Below are positions 1-6,640 of a DNA stretch of 7,272 nucleotides, piece by piece. Under the pieces are notes generated by a model. It was not told the DNA's origin, ran no database searches, and saw only the letters and a list, made by a program, of their open reading frames with translations. Source of the stretch: Cytophagales bacterium (GTDB lineage: Bacteria > Bacteroidota > Bacteroidia > Cytophagales > JAAEPT01). The DNA lies in contig WTJX01000029.1 in NCBI GenBank assembly GCA_011524675.1, positions 12,527 to 19,798 of the forward strand. Direction: 5' to 3'. A program made the position numbers and the translations under genes. The number at the start of each line of letters is the position of its first letter. Position 1 is the first letter of the stretch.

Positions 1-109
1 ATTAATTATTAATTAAGAGATGCCACTTTCGTGGAATAAAATCCAACCGTAAACGTCCATATGTCTCTATGTCAGTAAGTCTTTACGTTCTTTTGTCTTG
101 TCTCTTATG
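1..109. other. Non-coding segment downstream of the operon
   Basis: No gene is visible. It begins with an AT-only run (1-15) and has a small CCAC-TTTC-GTGG hairpin (23-34; GAAA loop on the minus strand). It then continues with low-complexity GTCT-rich sequence. No convincing terminator with a T tract follows the adaptor gene here. Confidence 0.6.
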
Positions 110-157
110 TCTAAAAATCTCTGAATCTAAAAGTCTTAAGATCTAAAAACCTTAATA
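110..157. repeat. Three tandem 16-bp degenerate repeats
   Basis: The three copies begin at 110, 126 and 142, each with TCTAAAA at the same place: TCTAAAAATCTCTGAA, TCTAAAAGTCTTAAGA and TCTAAAAACCTTAATA. The third copy contains the stop codon of the adaptor gene (152-154). Upstream, 60-109 is also rich in GTCT-containing words but out of this register. This resembles the degenerate filler repeats seen between genes in many Bacteroidota; no function is evident. Confidence 0.75.
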
Positions 158-1525
158 TTTAACTTTGGCCTTCGCTTTGTATTCTTTCTTCTCTTCTTCT
201 TTCTTACCTGCATAGTAATCAGGAGGAAAGCCACTTATTTGTCTCCACAGTTCATAAAACACATATACATTATTTAGCAACGCCATTCCTTTAGCCCCCG
301 AGCCCACTCTCAACGCCTCGGGCCATGGATTGTCTCCTTCTGCAGGCTTTATCAATATCCTATATTTCCCATTGCTAGAAATGTTTTGATCTATAGCCAC
401 GATATGACCGCTATAAGTTCCAAAAGATGCATTAGGCCAGCCCGAAAAAACAATAAAGGGCCATCCGTCAAATAACAGCTGCACCTTCTCCCCTACATGC
501 ACTAAAGGGTAGTCCAGCGGTTCTACATACAGCTCTACTGCAAGATCATAGTCAGATGGCATGATGGTAGCTATGGCTTGTCCCTCTTTGACGATCTCTC
601 CTATTCCTGGTACAATGGCTTTGGTGATATAACAATCTTGTGGTGCTACTACTTGATAATAACCACTTCTGATTTGATAATTGCTATATTGGTTTCTTAT
701 CTTCAATACTTGTGCATTGTTATCCAAAAGCATACTCTCAGCACTAAACAAATCAGAAGAAGATTTAGCTAATTTATTGTCATATTCTGCTCTTACAGCA
801 TTAAGTTCTATCCTAGTGTTGTTTACTGAATTTTCGTATATCCTAACCTTATTTTCAGCACTAACTAGTTTGGCATCGGCTTCTTGTAACTTTTTTCTTT
901 TCGCCTCATAGTCTGTGAGAGAGATGATTCCTTGCTCATAGAGACTTTTATAAGAGTTAAATTGTCTCAGCGCAATCTTTTTGCTGGTATCTGCAACATT
1001 ATAATTTGCTCTTTCATTCTCTAGCTTCAATAATTCTTGCTGGAGCTTATTCTCCGTTTGAGAAACCTTTAAGGCTTTACCCTGTTCTAATGCGCTTATT
1101 TGACTTTTGAGCGATGCTACTTTACTAGCATACGATTCGATAGATTGCTCTTTAGCATCTAACTGCTCTTTTACTCTTGCCAACAAGCTCGGATCTAGGT
1201 ACTCTGGTTTGATCTCTCCTATAGTAATGATAGTATCACCTTTATTTACTTTTTGTCCCTCTTTGACATGCCACGCTACTACCCTACCTGGGATAATAGA
1301 ATGTATGGTTTGCGGTCTGTGTTCTGGTTGTAGCGTAGTAATCTTACCCTTACCCTGTATATTTTGTGTCCAAGGAAGAAATAATATAACTAAAAAGATC
1401 AATGACACACCCAATAACAGACGAGACATAAGTTTACTGCCCCTTGGGTTGGTCATATGAGAGAACGCTTTAAGGTCATGCTTTTTAATAGCCTCTTCAA
1501 CTTTATAATTAGAAATATTGAGCAT
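152..1525 (-). CDS. HlyD-family periplasmic adaptor (membrane fusion protein) of an ABC export system
   Basis: This is a 457-residue adaptor expected to link an inner-membrane ABC transporter to an outer-membrane channel. Residues 1-34 are cytoplasmic and one membrane segment spans about 35-52. The first lipoyl half follows at about 70-105 (IIPGRVVAWHVKEGQKVNKGD), then a long heptad-rich coiled-coil hairpin at about 112-285, the second lipoyl half at about 288-325 (VVAPQDCYI, VKEGQAIATI) and a beta-barrel region to about 425. The end YELWRQISGFPPDYY is, from memory, typical of Bacteroidota adaptors of this class. A charged tail (KKEEEKKEYKAKAKVKY) follows it. The gene starts 11 bp after the ABC gene, so the two are almost certainly partners. 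It is the last gene of the minus-strand run, and its stop codon lies inside a 16-bp tandem repeat. The exported substrate is unknown. The family is confident. Confidence 0.93.
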   Translation of the reverse strand: MLNISNYKVEEAIKKHDLKAFSHMTNPRGSKLMSRLLLGVSLIFLVILFLPWTQNIQGKGKITTLQPEHRPQTIHSIIPGRVVAWHVKEGQKVNKGDTIITIGEIKPEYLDPSLLARVKEQLDAKEQSIESYASKVASLKSQISALEQGKALKVSQTENKLQQELLKLENERANYNVADTSKKIALRQFNSYKSLYEQGIISLTDYEAKRKKLQEADAKLVSAENKVRIYENSVNNTRIELNAVRAEYDNKLAKSSSDLFSAESMLLDNNAQVLKIRNQYSNYQIRSGYYQVVAPQDCYITKAIVPGIGEIVKEGQAIATIMPSDYDLAVELYVEPLDYPLVHVGEKVQLLFDGWPFIVFSGWPNASFGTYSGHIVAIDQNISSNGKYRILIKPAEGDNPWPEALRVGSGAKGMALLNNVYVFYELWRQISGFPPDYYAGKKEEEKKEYKAKAKVKY

Positions 1526-1536
1526 AGCTTATTTTT

Positions 1537-3300
1537 TTACATTAAAAAGATATTATCAAAGTACGGCTTCTGAGCTATCTCGACAAAAGTACCTATATCC
1601 TGTATTCTACCGTTATTAAGGATAATCACTTTGTCGCATTTAGAGGCAAATCGTGCATCAGAACTTGCGGCTAGCATAGTCCAGGGTTTATTAGGATCTG
1701 TAAAGAAATCTATCACCTTGTCTTTTTCATCTCTTTGCATATTGAGAAAAACTTCATCTAGTAAGAAAATACGTGGATTTTCTGCAATACTTCTTGCCAA
1801 AGCTATCTTATTGACTACACTGCGTGGTACTGTCATATCACCAGGTACTATGACAGTGTTATAGCCTATCGGAAGTTTTTGTACGTAGTCGTCTAGCCCT
1901 ACATAAGAGGCTGCTCTTTTGACATCTGTAAAAGTAATGTCATCTCTCCCCATAGAAATATTATCTTCAATGCTACCGTTGACAAGTTCTTTGTTTGATA
2001 AACTTTCACCTGCAAAGTTTCTAAAACTCATCAAATTGATATTTCTTAAGCTATAGTCATTGTACATGATCGATCCTGTATAATCATGAAATAAGGTTGA
2101 AATAATGTTGAGCAAAGTGGACTTACCCGAACTGTTGTAACCTGCTACGCATACTTTCTCCCCTGGCTGTAGCGTAAAATTGATGTCTGTCAAAGAATCT
2201 CTTTCTGCGCCTGCAAATCGATAGCTCAAATTTTTGACTTCTATCTTAATTCCTTTCCCTGTGTCGATTTCTTCAAAATTGATTCCTTGTTCAGTTTCTA
2301 TAGGTAAGTCTGTGACATTCCCCATTTTCTCTATTCCCGTCAGGACGTCATATATTGTCTCCAAACTTAGGACTAGCTTTTCTACAGAACTAACGATGGA
2401 GAGAATCACAATCTCAGAAGCTACAAATTGACCTATGTTTATTTTTTGGTTAATCAATAATACACTTCCAAGGATCAGTAACCCACTAGAAATAATGGTT
2501 TTGAAGGTAGTAATACTAAAGTACTGTCCTATCAATACCCTAAAGTGCTTTCTTCTGGTATCCACATACTTAGTTACAAGGTGGTCTGTCCTATCCATAG
2601 GAATACTAGTGTAACCAGCCAGTTTATAGACACTCATAGCGCGTGCTACCTCTTGCAACCAGTGAGCAGTCTCATATTTGTACTTAGACTCTGCAATACT
2701 TGTTTTTAATCCTTTTTGTCCTGTATAGTTTAGAATAAGCCCTAAAGTGAGCAAGATAAAGACACCAAAGAAAACAAATGAACTATCGTAAAAAGAAAGT
2801 AAAATGAGCCCAAAAAAGATACTCAAAATATTGGAAGAAAAATCCATGAGTATTTTTGATAATCCTTTTTGCACCGTCAATACATCAAAAAAACGATTGA
2901 CTAGCTCTGGACTATAATACTTGGTAAGTGCTTCTAACTTCATTCTAGGTATCCTAAACACAAACTCAAAAGAAGCACGTGCAAAGATGCGCTGCTGTAT
3001 CTTCTCTGATATAGATAACTGTATCACTTGTATGAGACCGGACAACGTAACACCTATGATAACGATAAAAATAAGAATGTACCACGAGGCGGTGAGCTTA
3101 CTACTCCCCAATGTAATATTAATGATGGCTTGCACTCCTAAGGGCAAGGTAAGGGCTATGACACCGCTAAAAATAGAAAAAAAGTAAATAAGCAAAACAT
3201 CCTTTTTTTCTTTGTCTATTAAACGAAAAAAACGTTTGACGGGCGAGCCTACTAAATCTTCTGAATCAACACTATATAATGATCTTATCTTCTTATCCAT
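1537..3300 (-). CDS. ABC exporter half-transporter (type-I-secretion-like, no peptidase domain) with degenerate ATPase motifs
   Basis: This 587-residue protein fuses a six-helix membrane domain (helices at roughly 35-60, 73-98, 151-170, 173-192, 262-283, 290-316) to a nucleotide-binding domain (about 351-587). No C39 peptidase or peptidase-like domain precedes helix 1. In the ATPase domain, Walker A is intact (GYNSSGKST, 387-395), the A-loop Tyr360 is present and Walker B is intact (IFLLDE, 511-516, with Glu516). Other conserved motifs are lost: the Q-loop glutamine aligns with Ser435, the LSGGQ signature reads VPRSV (491-495), the D-loop reads FLNMQ and the switch histidine aligns with Ser547 (ASSD). 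The frame is full length, so this is not simple decay. The HlyD adaptor follows 11 bp downstream, and sbtB ends 25 bp upstream. It may drive export through a trans-envelope channel, or act in a non-canonical or regulatory way. The fold is certain; the activity is not. Confidence 0.9.
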   Translation of the reverse strand: MDKKIRSLYSVDSEDLVGSPVKRFFRLIDKEKKDVLLIYFFSIFSGVIALTLPLGVQAIINITLGSSKLTASWYILIFIVIIGVTLSGLIQVIQLSISEKIQQRIFARASFEFVFRIPRMKLEALTKYYSPELVNRFFDVLTVQKGLSKILMDFSSNILSIFFGLILLSFYDSSFVFFGVFILLTLGLILNYTGQKGLKTSIAESKYKYETAHWLQEVARAMSVYKLAGYTSIPMDRTDHLVTKYVDTRRKHFRVLIGQYFSITTFKTIISSGLLILGSVLLINQKINIGQFVASEIVILSIVSSVEKLVLSLETIYDVLTGIEKMGNVTDLPIETEQGINFEEIDTGKGIKIEVKNLSYRFAGAERDSLTDINFTLQPGEKVCVAGYNSSGKSTLLNIISTLFHDYTGSIMYNDYSLRNINLMSFRNFAGESLSNKELVNGSIEDNISMGRDDITFTDVKRAASYVGLDDYVQKLPIGYNTVIVPGDMTVPRSVVNKIALARSIAENPRIFLLDEVFLNMQRDEKDKVIDFFTDPNKPWTMLAASSDARFASKCDKVIILNNGRIQDIGTFVEIAQKPYFDNIFLM

Positions 3301-3325
3301 ACTGTAAGGGTCTATAATTCAAACA

Positions 3326-3628
3326 TTAAGACTTTTCTTTCCATACGTCTATATCTGAGGTAGCCAAGAGTCCTCCATACTTATTGTAAATAGGCGAAAG
3401 CTTTTCGACAGTGAATTCAAGTTTTTCGTGCGTTACGATAATAATAAACATTACATTTTGAAAGGCATCTGTAAGCCCTATACCATCCCTCAGACCGCTT
3501 TTCCCCATACCGCGCACCTCATCTATCAGAGAGAAGCCTGTTTCTATTTTTCTCAAAATATCAATAACCTCCTCTTCTAAACTTTTAGGGACGATCAACT
3601 CAATTTTTTTCATTTTTATGCTATCCAT
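3326..3628 (-). CDS. sbtB: SbtB-like PII-family signalling protein
   Basis: This small protein (100 residues, or 95 from the second Met) has the PII-like ferredoxin-fold pattern: a first strand (KKIELIVPK), an amphipathic helix (SLEEEVIDILRKI), a T-loop segment with glycine/basic residues (RGMGKSGLRDG, 39-49), a hydrophobic strand (NVMFIIIVTHEK) and a second helix (VEKLSPIYNKYGG). In cyanobacteria SbtB binds adenine nucleotides including cAMP and inhibits the partner transporter SbtA. The immediately upstream gene here is sbtA, which is strong support for the same role. It contains no cysteine, so it lacks the C-terminal CGPxGC redox loop of some cyanobacterial SbtB proteins. The listed start overlaps the sbtA end by 13 bp. 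The internal Met6 start at 3613 (MKKIELIVP) lies 2 bp after the sbtA stop and looks more typical, so the true start is undecided. Translational coupling is likely either way. Confidence 0.87.
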   Translation of the reverse strand: MDSIKMKKIELIVPKSLEEEVIDILRKIETGFSLIDEVRGMGKSGLRDGIGLTDAFQNVMFIIIVTHEKLEFTVEKLSPIYNKYGGLLATSDIDVWKEKS

Positions 3629-4581
3629 AATTCTACTAATTTGTGATAAAGAGGTATGCCTACCGAAATGTTAAAAGGAAAAGTAATGCCAAGAGCTACA
3701 GAGGTATATATGCCTGGGTTTGCACTTGGTGCTGCTGTCCTCATAGTAGCTGGTACAGCTATGTAAGAGGCGCTAGATGACAATATGAGCAATAATATAA
3801 AGTTCCCCTCAGAAAGTGAAAACATAATCCCTATCAAAAACATCACTAGTACGTTTAGAAGAGGTAAAGTAATACCCAATATCAATAATTTTATTTTTTG
3901 GCTAGATGGAATGTTCTTTATTCTTTTCCCCGCTAATATCCCCATATCTAACATAAAAAAGGCTAAAAACCCTTTGAATAAGTCTTCTGTCAATGGGCGT
4001 AATTTACTAAAGTTGGTTTCGCTAGCCAAGACGCCTATCACTAAGCATCCCAAAAGCATCATCACTGATCCATTGGTAAAAGCATGTATAATAGCGTCTT
4101 TGGTACTGGTAGCATTTTTACTGTCTTTGTCAAACTTTTTGAGAAGAGAAATACCTATGATGATGGCAGGAGACTCCATGAGGGCTAGTGCTGCGATCAT
4201 ATAAGAATCATAGGCAATATTAAACTCTGATAGGTAGTGTATAGCAGTGATAAAGGTAACAGCACTCACTGAGCCGAAGGTGGCTGCCAAGGCACAGGCA
4301 TCTTGTACTTTGAAATACTTGCGTATGATCCAAAAAACATAAATGGGTATAATAATAGAGGAACATATCGCCAAAGCTAGCGTAGTGTACATATCTGGTG
4401 AAGAGGTATAATGTGCCAATTCATGACCTCCATTTAAGCCTATACAAAATAATAGAAAGTAAGAAAGAAACTTTGAAACTTCATTGGGTATTTTCAAGTC
4501 TGATCTTACTGCCGCCGAAACAAGTCCTAATATAAAAAATAGAATAACAGGGTTTGTCAAATTTTCAATGATGCCATTCAT
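3616..4581 (-). CDS. sbtA: SbtA-type sodium-dependent bicarbonate transporter
   Basis: This is a 321-residue integral membrane protein of about ten helices arranged as two similar halves. Family signatures are plain: NPVILFFILGL at the N-terminus, SDLKIPNEVSKFLS (27-40), the GLNGGHEL region (48-55), GSVSAVTF (103-110), ESPAI (136-140), SSSASYIAVPATMR (268-281) and LGITFPFN (297-304). Characterised cyanobacterial SbtA proteins import bicarbonate with sodium across the plasma membrane. The same substrate is inferred here, not shown. The length is slightly short of cyanobacterial members; the link between the halves (about 149-165) is brief. It starts 5 bp after the universal stress gene and is joined to sbtB. 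In a heterotroph it could supply bicarbonate for carboxylases or serve in pH and CO2 homeostasis. The family call is very secure; the exact anion is less so. Confidence 0.92.
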   Translation of the reverse strand: MNGIIENLTNPVILFFILGLVSAAVRSDLKIPNEVSKFLSYFLLFCIGLNGGHELAHYTSSPDMYTTLALAICSSIIIPIYVFWIIRKYFKVQDACALAATFGSVSAVTFITAIHYLSEFNIAYDSYMIAALALMESPAIIIGISLLKKFDKDSKNATSTKDAIIHAFTNGSVMMLLGCLVIGVLASETNFSKLRPLTEDLFKGFLAFFMLDMGILAGKRIKNIPSSQKIKLLILGITLPLLNVLVMFLIGIMFSLSEGNFILLLILSSSASYIAVPATMRTAAPSANPGIYTSVALGITFPFNISVGIPLYHKLVELWIA

Positions 4582-4586
4582 TCGGT

Positions 4587-5462
4587 TTAATTTTTAGTTG
4601 ATAATGTCAGTAAAGGTATTTTTACCTTTTGAAGTATATTTTCTGTCAAGCTATTAGAAAAGAATAATTGACTTATACCAGACTTACCTTTAGTAATCAT
4701 ACAGATCAAGTCTGCTCTTACGGATTGCTGATATATGTCTATTGCCTCTTCTACTTGCTTAGACTCTATAGTGTTTACGATATAATTATTTAACTCGTGT
4801 TTCTCTGCAAATCTTGTGATATGTGCTTCTACCTCACCTTGTATATCTCTATTACTATCTTGTACTTTTATCAAATGTAGCTTACACTGATACGACCTGT
4901 TGAGGATATTAACCAATTCTACGAAAGAAGGTTGAACATCTTCTGAAAATCCAGATGGAAAAACAATGTTTTGCCATTCATGAACTTGGGTATTTTCGGG
5001 AATACATAGAATAGGGGTTTTTAGATTTCTTATCAAATCTAATGTTAGGTTGGAAGTAATGTAACGCTGCACGCTTGACTGTGGCACATAGGGCATGACC
5101 AACAATAATGGGTCTCGCTGCTCTACGATATTGTTTATAGTAGCCAGTTTAGTATCGCTTGACACTAAAACGCTCGCGTCAAAAACATATTCTGTTTCAC
5201 TCCAAGCCTTCTTGATGGCATGAAGCCTTTTTTTATTTTTTCTATATAGTTTATAAGTAAACAATGAATCTATAGCGTTTTTTCTCTTTCCCCAGCTTGT
5301 GGTAAGCGGCAGTCTTATCCCTTTGGGTTTTGAAGATTGGATAAGGTTGATGATATCTACCTTTGTCTCTGCTTTTTTTGCAATCTGTATTGCAAAATCC
5401 AAGGATTTGTAGGCTTCCTTGCTAAAGTCCATAAAGACAAGTATTTTCTTTTCTATTCCCAT
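4587..5462 (-). CDS. Tandem-domain universal stress protein
   Basis: This 291-residue cytoplasmic protein has two UspA-like domains. Domain 1 (about 4-155) opens with KKILVFMDFSKEAYKSLDFAIQIAKK and has a basic insert around 56-85. Domain 2 (about 163-288) opens with WQNIVFPSGFSEDVQPSF. The ATP-binding loop of this family (G-x2-G, then about nine residues, then GS/T) is recognisable only in domain 2, as GKSG (259-262) followed seven residues later by NSLTEN (270-275). The second glycine is replaced by Asn270 and the loop is shortened. Domain 1 has no such loop at the matching place (PYVPQSSVQRYITSNLT). Tandem Usp proteins are common in Bacteroidota. It sits between the TetR gene and sbtA, 5 bp ahead of the latter, so it probably responds to the same signal. 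Its partner and nucleotide state are unknown. Confidence 0.9.
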   Translation of the reverse strand: MGIEKKILVFMDFSKEAYKSLDFAIQIAKKAETKVDIINLIQSSKPKGIRLPLTTSWGKRKNAIDSLFTYKLYRKNKKRLHAIKKAWSETEYVFDASVLVSSDTKLATINNIVEQRDPLLLVMPYVPQSSVQRYITSNLTLDLIRNLKTPILCIPENTQVHEWQNIVFPSGFSEDVQPSFVELVNILNRSYQCKLHLIKVQDSNRDIQGEVEAHITRFAEKHELNNYIVNTIESKQVEEAIDIYQQSVRADLICMITKGKSGISQLFFSNSLTENILQKVKIPLLTLSTKN

Positions 5463-5542
5463 AAGCTAGTAAGGTAGTGTATCTTTTTATAATAATATAA
5501 TTTTTGACTGCTATTATTGATGTTAGCTTACGTCTAATATAG
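5463..5542 (-). promoter_or_regulatory. Regulator-to-operon gap with a possible operator half-site
   Basis: This 80-bp gap separates the tetR stop from the stress protein start. It holds the spaced inverted repeat AATAATA (5491-5497) and TATTATT (5512-5518). The word CTATTATTG at 5511-5519 also occurs, in inverse orientation (CAATAATAG), at 6277-6285 upstream of tetR. Sharing of a 9-mer between the two likely control regions suggests, but does not prove, a common binding site. AT-richness raises the odds of chance. Confidence 0.3.
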
Positions 5543-6214
5543 TTAGTTTATTGCTTTAAAAATAAAATCTTTTATAAATAAATAAATTTCTTCTGGTATA
5601 TTCTCACATTCAGAAAAATCACTCAAACGAGGCAAATGCTCACTAAAAAAAAGCTGATCGTGGGCTGTTTGTATTACGGTACTACAAATAGACCTTGTAA
5701 AGGGATAGTTTGGATTGACCTCTTGCACCATAAGCATGAGTTTTTCACACAATTGCTTCATCCCTCCAAAAGAACCTTCTTTGTTTATCTTATCTACCTC
5801 TTTGATCAAGTATGTTTTATCTGACTCGTTGATGACTATCCTAAATAAAACTGACTCGTCGAGTATCGGAAAGTTGGGATCGTTTATTTTTTCTCTACAC
5901 AATGTCTTAATCGCCATACTTAGTTTCTCTTTAGGGTCTTCTAAGTAGTGCGTACTAAAGTGTATCTTAAACTCCATCCAGTGCCAATACCACGCTATAA
6001 TGTACACTAAAAAACGGTGTTTACTTTCAAAATAACGATAAATAGTGGCCTCAGTACTACCTATCTTTTCTGCTAATTTTTTAAACGTAAAATGTTCAAA
6101 ACCTAGCTCATCAATTAGCTGTACTCCTTCACCTACTATTTTTTTCCCTAAAGCGGTATCCTGAGGATTTTTTAGGTATAAAGTAGGATTCAAATCTAAT
6201 TTTAAGCTCGCCAT
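5543..6214 (-). CDS. TetR/AcrR-family transcriptional regulator
   Basis: This 223-residue DNA-binding protein carries a TetR helix-turn-helix at about 42-68 (FTFKKLAEKIG, STEATIYRYFESKHRF), preceded by helix 1 (GKKIVGEGVQLIDELGF). About 20 extra residues (MASLKLDLNPTLYLKNPQDT) precede the usual domain start. From memory this leader is a feature of a Bacteroidota TetR subfamily. The C-terminal ligand or dimer domain is helical and begins with an aromatic run (YIIAWYWHWMEF, 71-82). Its ligand cannot be read from sequence. It is the first gene of the minus-strand run, separated by 80 bp from the stress protein gene, and may repress itself and the genes downstream. Two palindromes upstream of its start (6224-6238 and 6278-6298) are candidate operators. 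The family call is secure; the regulated set is inferred from position. Confidence 0.92.
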   Translation of the reverse strand: MASLKLDLNPTLYLKNPQDTALGKKIVGEGVQLIDELGFEHFTFKKLAEKIGSTEATIYRYFESKHRFLVYIIAWYWHWMEFKIHFSTHYLEDPKEKLSMAIKTLCREKINDPNFPILDESVLFRIVINESDKTYLIKEVDKINKEGSFGGMKQLCEKLMLMVQEVNPNYPFTRSICSTVIQTAHDQLFFSEHLPRLSDFSECENIPEEIYLFIKDFIFKAIN

Positions 6215-6223
6215 TATTGTCTG

Positions 6224-6238
6224 TAAAACTTTGTTTTA
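6224..6238 (-). promoter_or_regulatory. 15-bp palindrome next to the tetR start (candidate operator)
   Basis: TAAAAC (6224-6229) and GTTTTA (6233-6238) form a perfect inverted repeat with a 3-bp centre. It lies ten bases upstream of the tetR start codon. Short palindromes at this place commonly serve TetR autorepression. The pattern is simple and AT-rich, so this is only a candidate. Confidence 0.35.
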
Positions 6239-6277
6239 TAAATGTGATGCTAAGATAATGAAAGTGTTTTAATTTAC

Positions 6278-6298
6278 AATAATAGCTTTACTATTATT
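6278..6298 (-). promoter_or_regulatory. 21-bp palindrome upstream of tetR (candidate operator)
   Basis: The arms AATAATAG (6278-6285) and CTATTATT (6291-6298) are perfect inverse complements around a 5-bp centre, CTTTA. The site is 64 bp upstream of the tetR start. Size and symmetry suit a TetR-family site, and part of it recurs in the gap ahead of the stress protein gene. Confidence 0.4.
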
Positions 6299-6312
6299 TT
6301 TAAAAGCGCAAT

Positions 6313-6354
6313 ACAGTCTATGGTCAATAGTCCACAGTCGATAGTCAATAGCTA
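6313..6354. repeat. Two tandem copies of a 21-bp repeat
   Basis: The copies start at 6313 and 6334. Both have ACAGTC at the beginning and GTCAATAG at offset 10, with 16 of 21 positions equal. A further partial match, ACAGTCAATA, lies at 6431-6440, and CTATAACATA occurs at both 6388 and 6416. It belongs to degenerate filler sequence. Confidence 0.65.
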
Positions 6355-6462
6355 ACAACCTGTGACCCATAGAAAGTAAACAATAGCCTATAACATACAA
6401 CACATAATCTATACTCTATAACATATACCTACAGTCAATAACCGGTGTGTCGATGGATTTTT

Positions 6463-6498
6463 AGCAGTTGGCTATTCTCATGAGCTGTTGGCAATTAG
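6463..6498. repeat. Imperfect 20-bp direct repeat
   Basis: AGCAGTTGGC at 6463 and AGCTGTTGGC at 6483 differ by one base and are 20 bp apart. Similarity continues weakly into the bases after each copy. The second copy runs up to the left end of the 142-bp inverted-repeat element. Confidence 0.5.
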
Positions 6499-6640
6499 TT
6501 CTACTTTACGAAGTTAAACTTGGAAATAAAACCTGACAGGTATTAATGCTTTAAATGGACTTTTATTCATATTGTTTGGCTGTTTTTTTAACGCAAACCT
6601 GTCAGGTTTTGGTGATAATCCCTATCATCGTAAAGTAGAA
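6499..6640. mobile_element. MITE-like 142-bp element with nested inverted repeats
   Basis: The outer 13-bp arms TTCTACTTTACGA (6499-6511) and TCGTAAAGTAGAA (6628-6640) are perfect inverse complements. Nested inside, AAAACCTGACAGGT (6528-6541) and ACCTGTCAGGTTTT (6597-6610) form a second perfect 14-bp pair. Each inner arm is itself a small palindrome (ACCTG-N-CAGGT). TTAG stands directly outside both ends (6495-6498 and 6641-6644), as a 4-bp target duplication would. There is no coding potential inside. The ACCTGACAGGT word is, from memory, a common intergenic repeat in Bacteroidota. A non-autonomous transposed element fits best; a dispersed palindromic repeat is the alternative. Confidence 0.55.

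Larger units (their letters stand above)
152..6214 (-). other. Probable six-gene operon: tetR - usp - sbtA - sbtB - ABC - hlyD
   Basis: All six genes lie on the minus strand. The gaps, in transcription order, are 80 bp, 5 bp, a 2-bp gap or 13-bp overlap, 25 bp and 11 bp. No T-tailed hairpin lies between any pair. The Bacteroidota -7 consensus (TAnnTTTG) was not found by eye in the 80-bp gap. Co-transcription of the last five genes is strongly suggested by spacing. Inclusion of the regulator gene is less sure, because the 80-bp gap could hold its own promoter. Confidence 0.7.

Noticed and set aside
23..34. CCAC-TTTC-GTGG hairpin as operon terminator
   Set aside because: The stem is only 4 bp, no T tract follows on the minus strand and it is more than 110 bp past the stop codon.
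578..1460. Plus-strand open frames opposite the adaptor gene
   Set aside because: They lie antisense to a well-supported gene, have no recognisable domains and show the composition of a mirrored frame.
1631..4204. Plus-strand open frames opposite the ABC and sbtA genes
   Set aside because: They are shadows of confidently identified minus-strand genes, with no family match and no independent context.
5510..5527. GCTA...TAGC hairpin as a terminator after tetR
   Set aside because: It has a 4-bp stem with a 10-base loop and is not followed by a T run on the transcribed strand.
5636..5948. Plus-strand open frames opposite the TetR gene
   Set aside because: They are short, overlap each other in different frames and are antisense to a clear regulator gene.
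6311..6498. Possible CRISPR array
   Set aside because: Repeats are short, degenerate and unevenly spaced, with no constant repeat plus unique spacer pattern and no cas genes.
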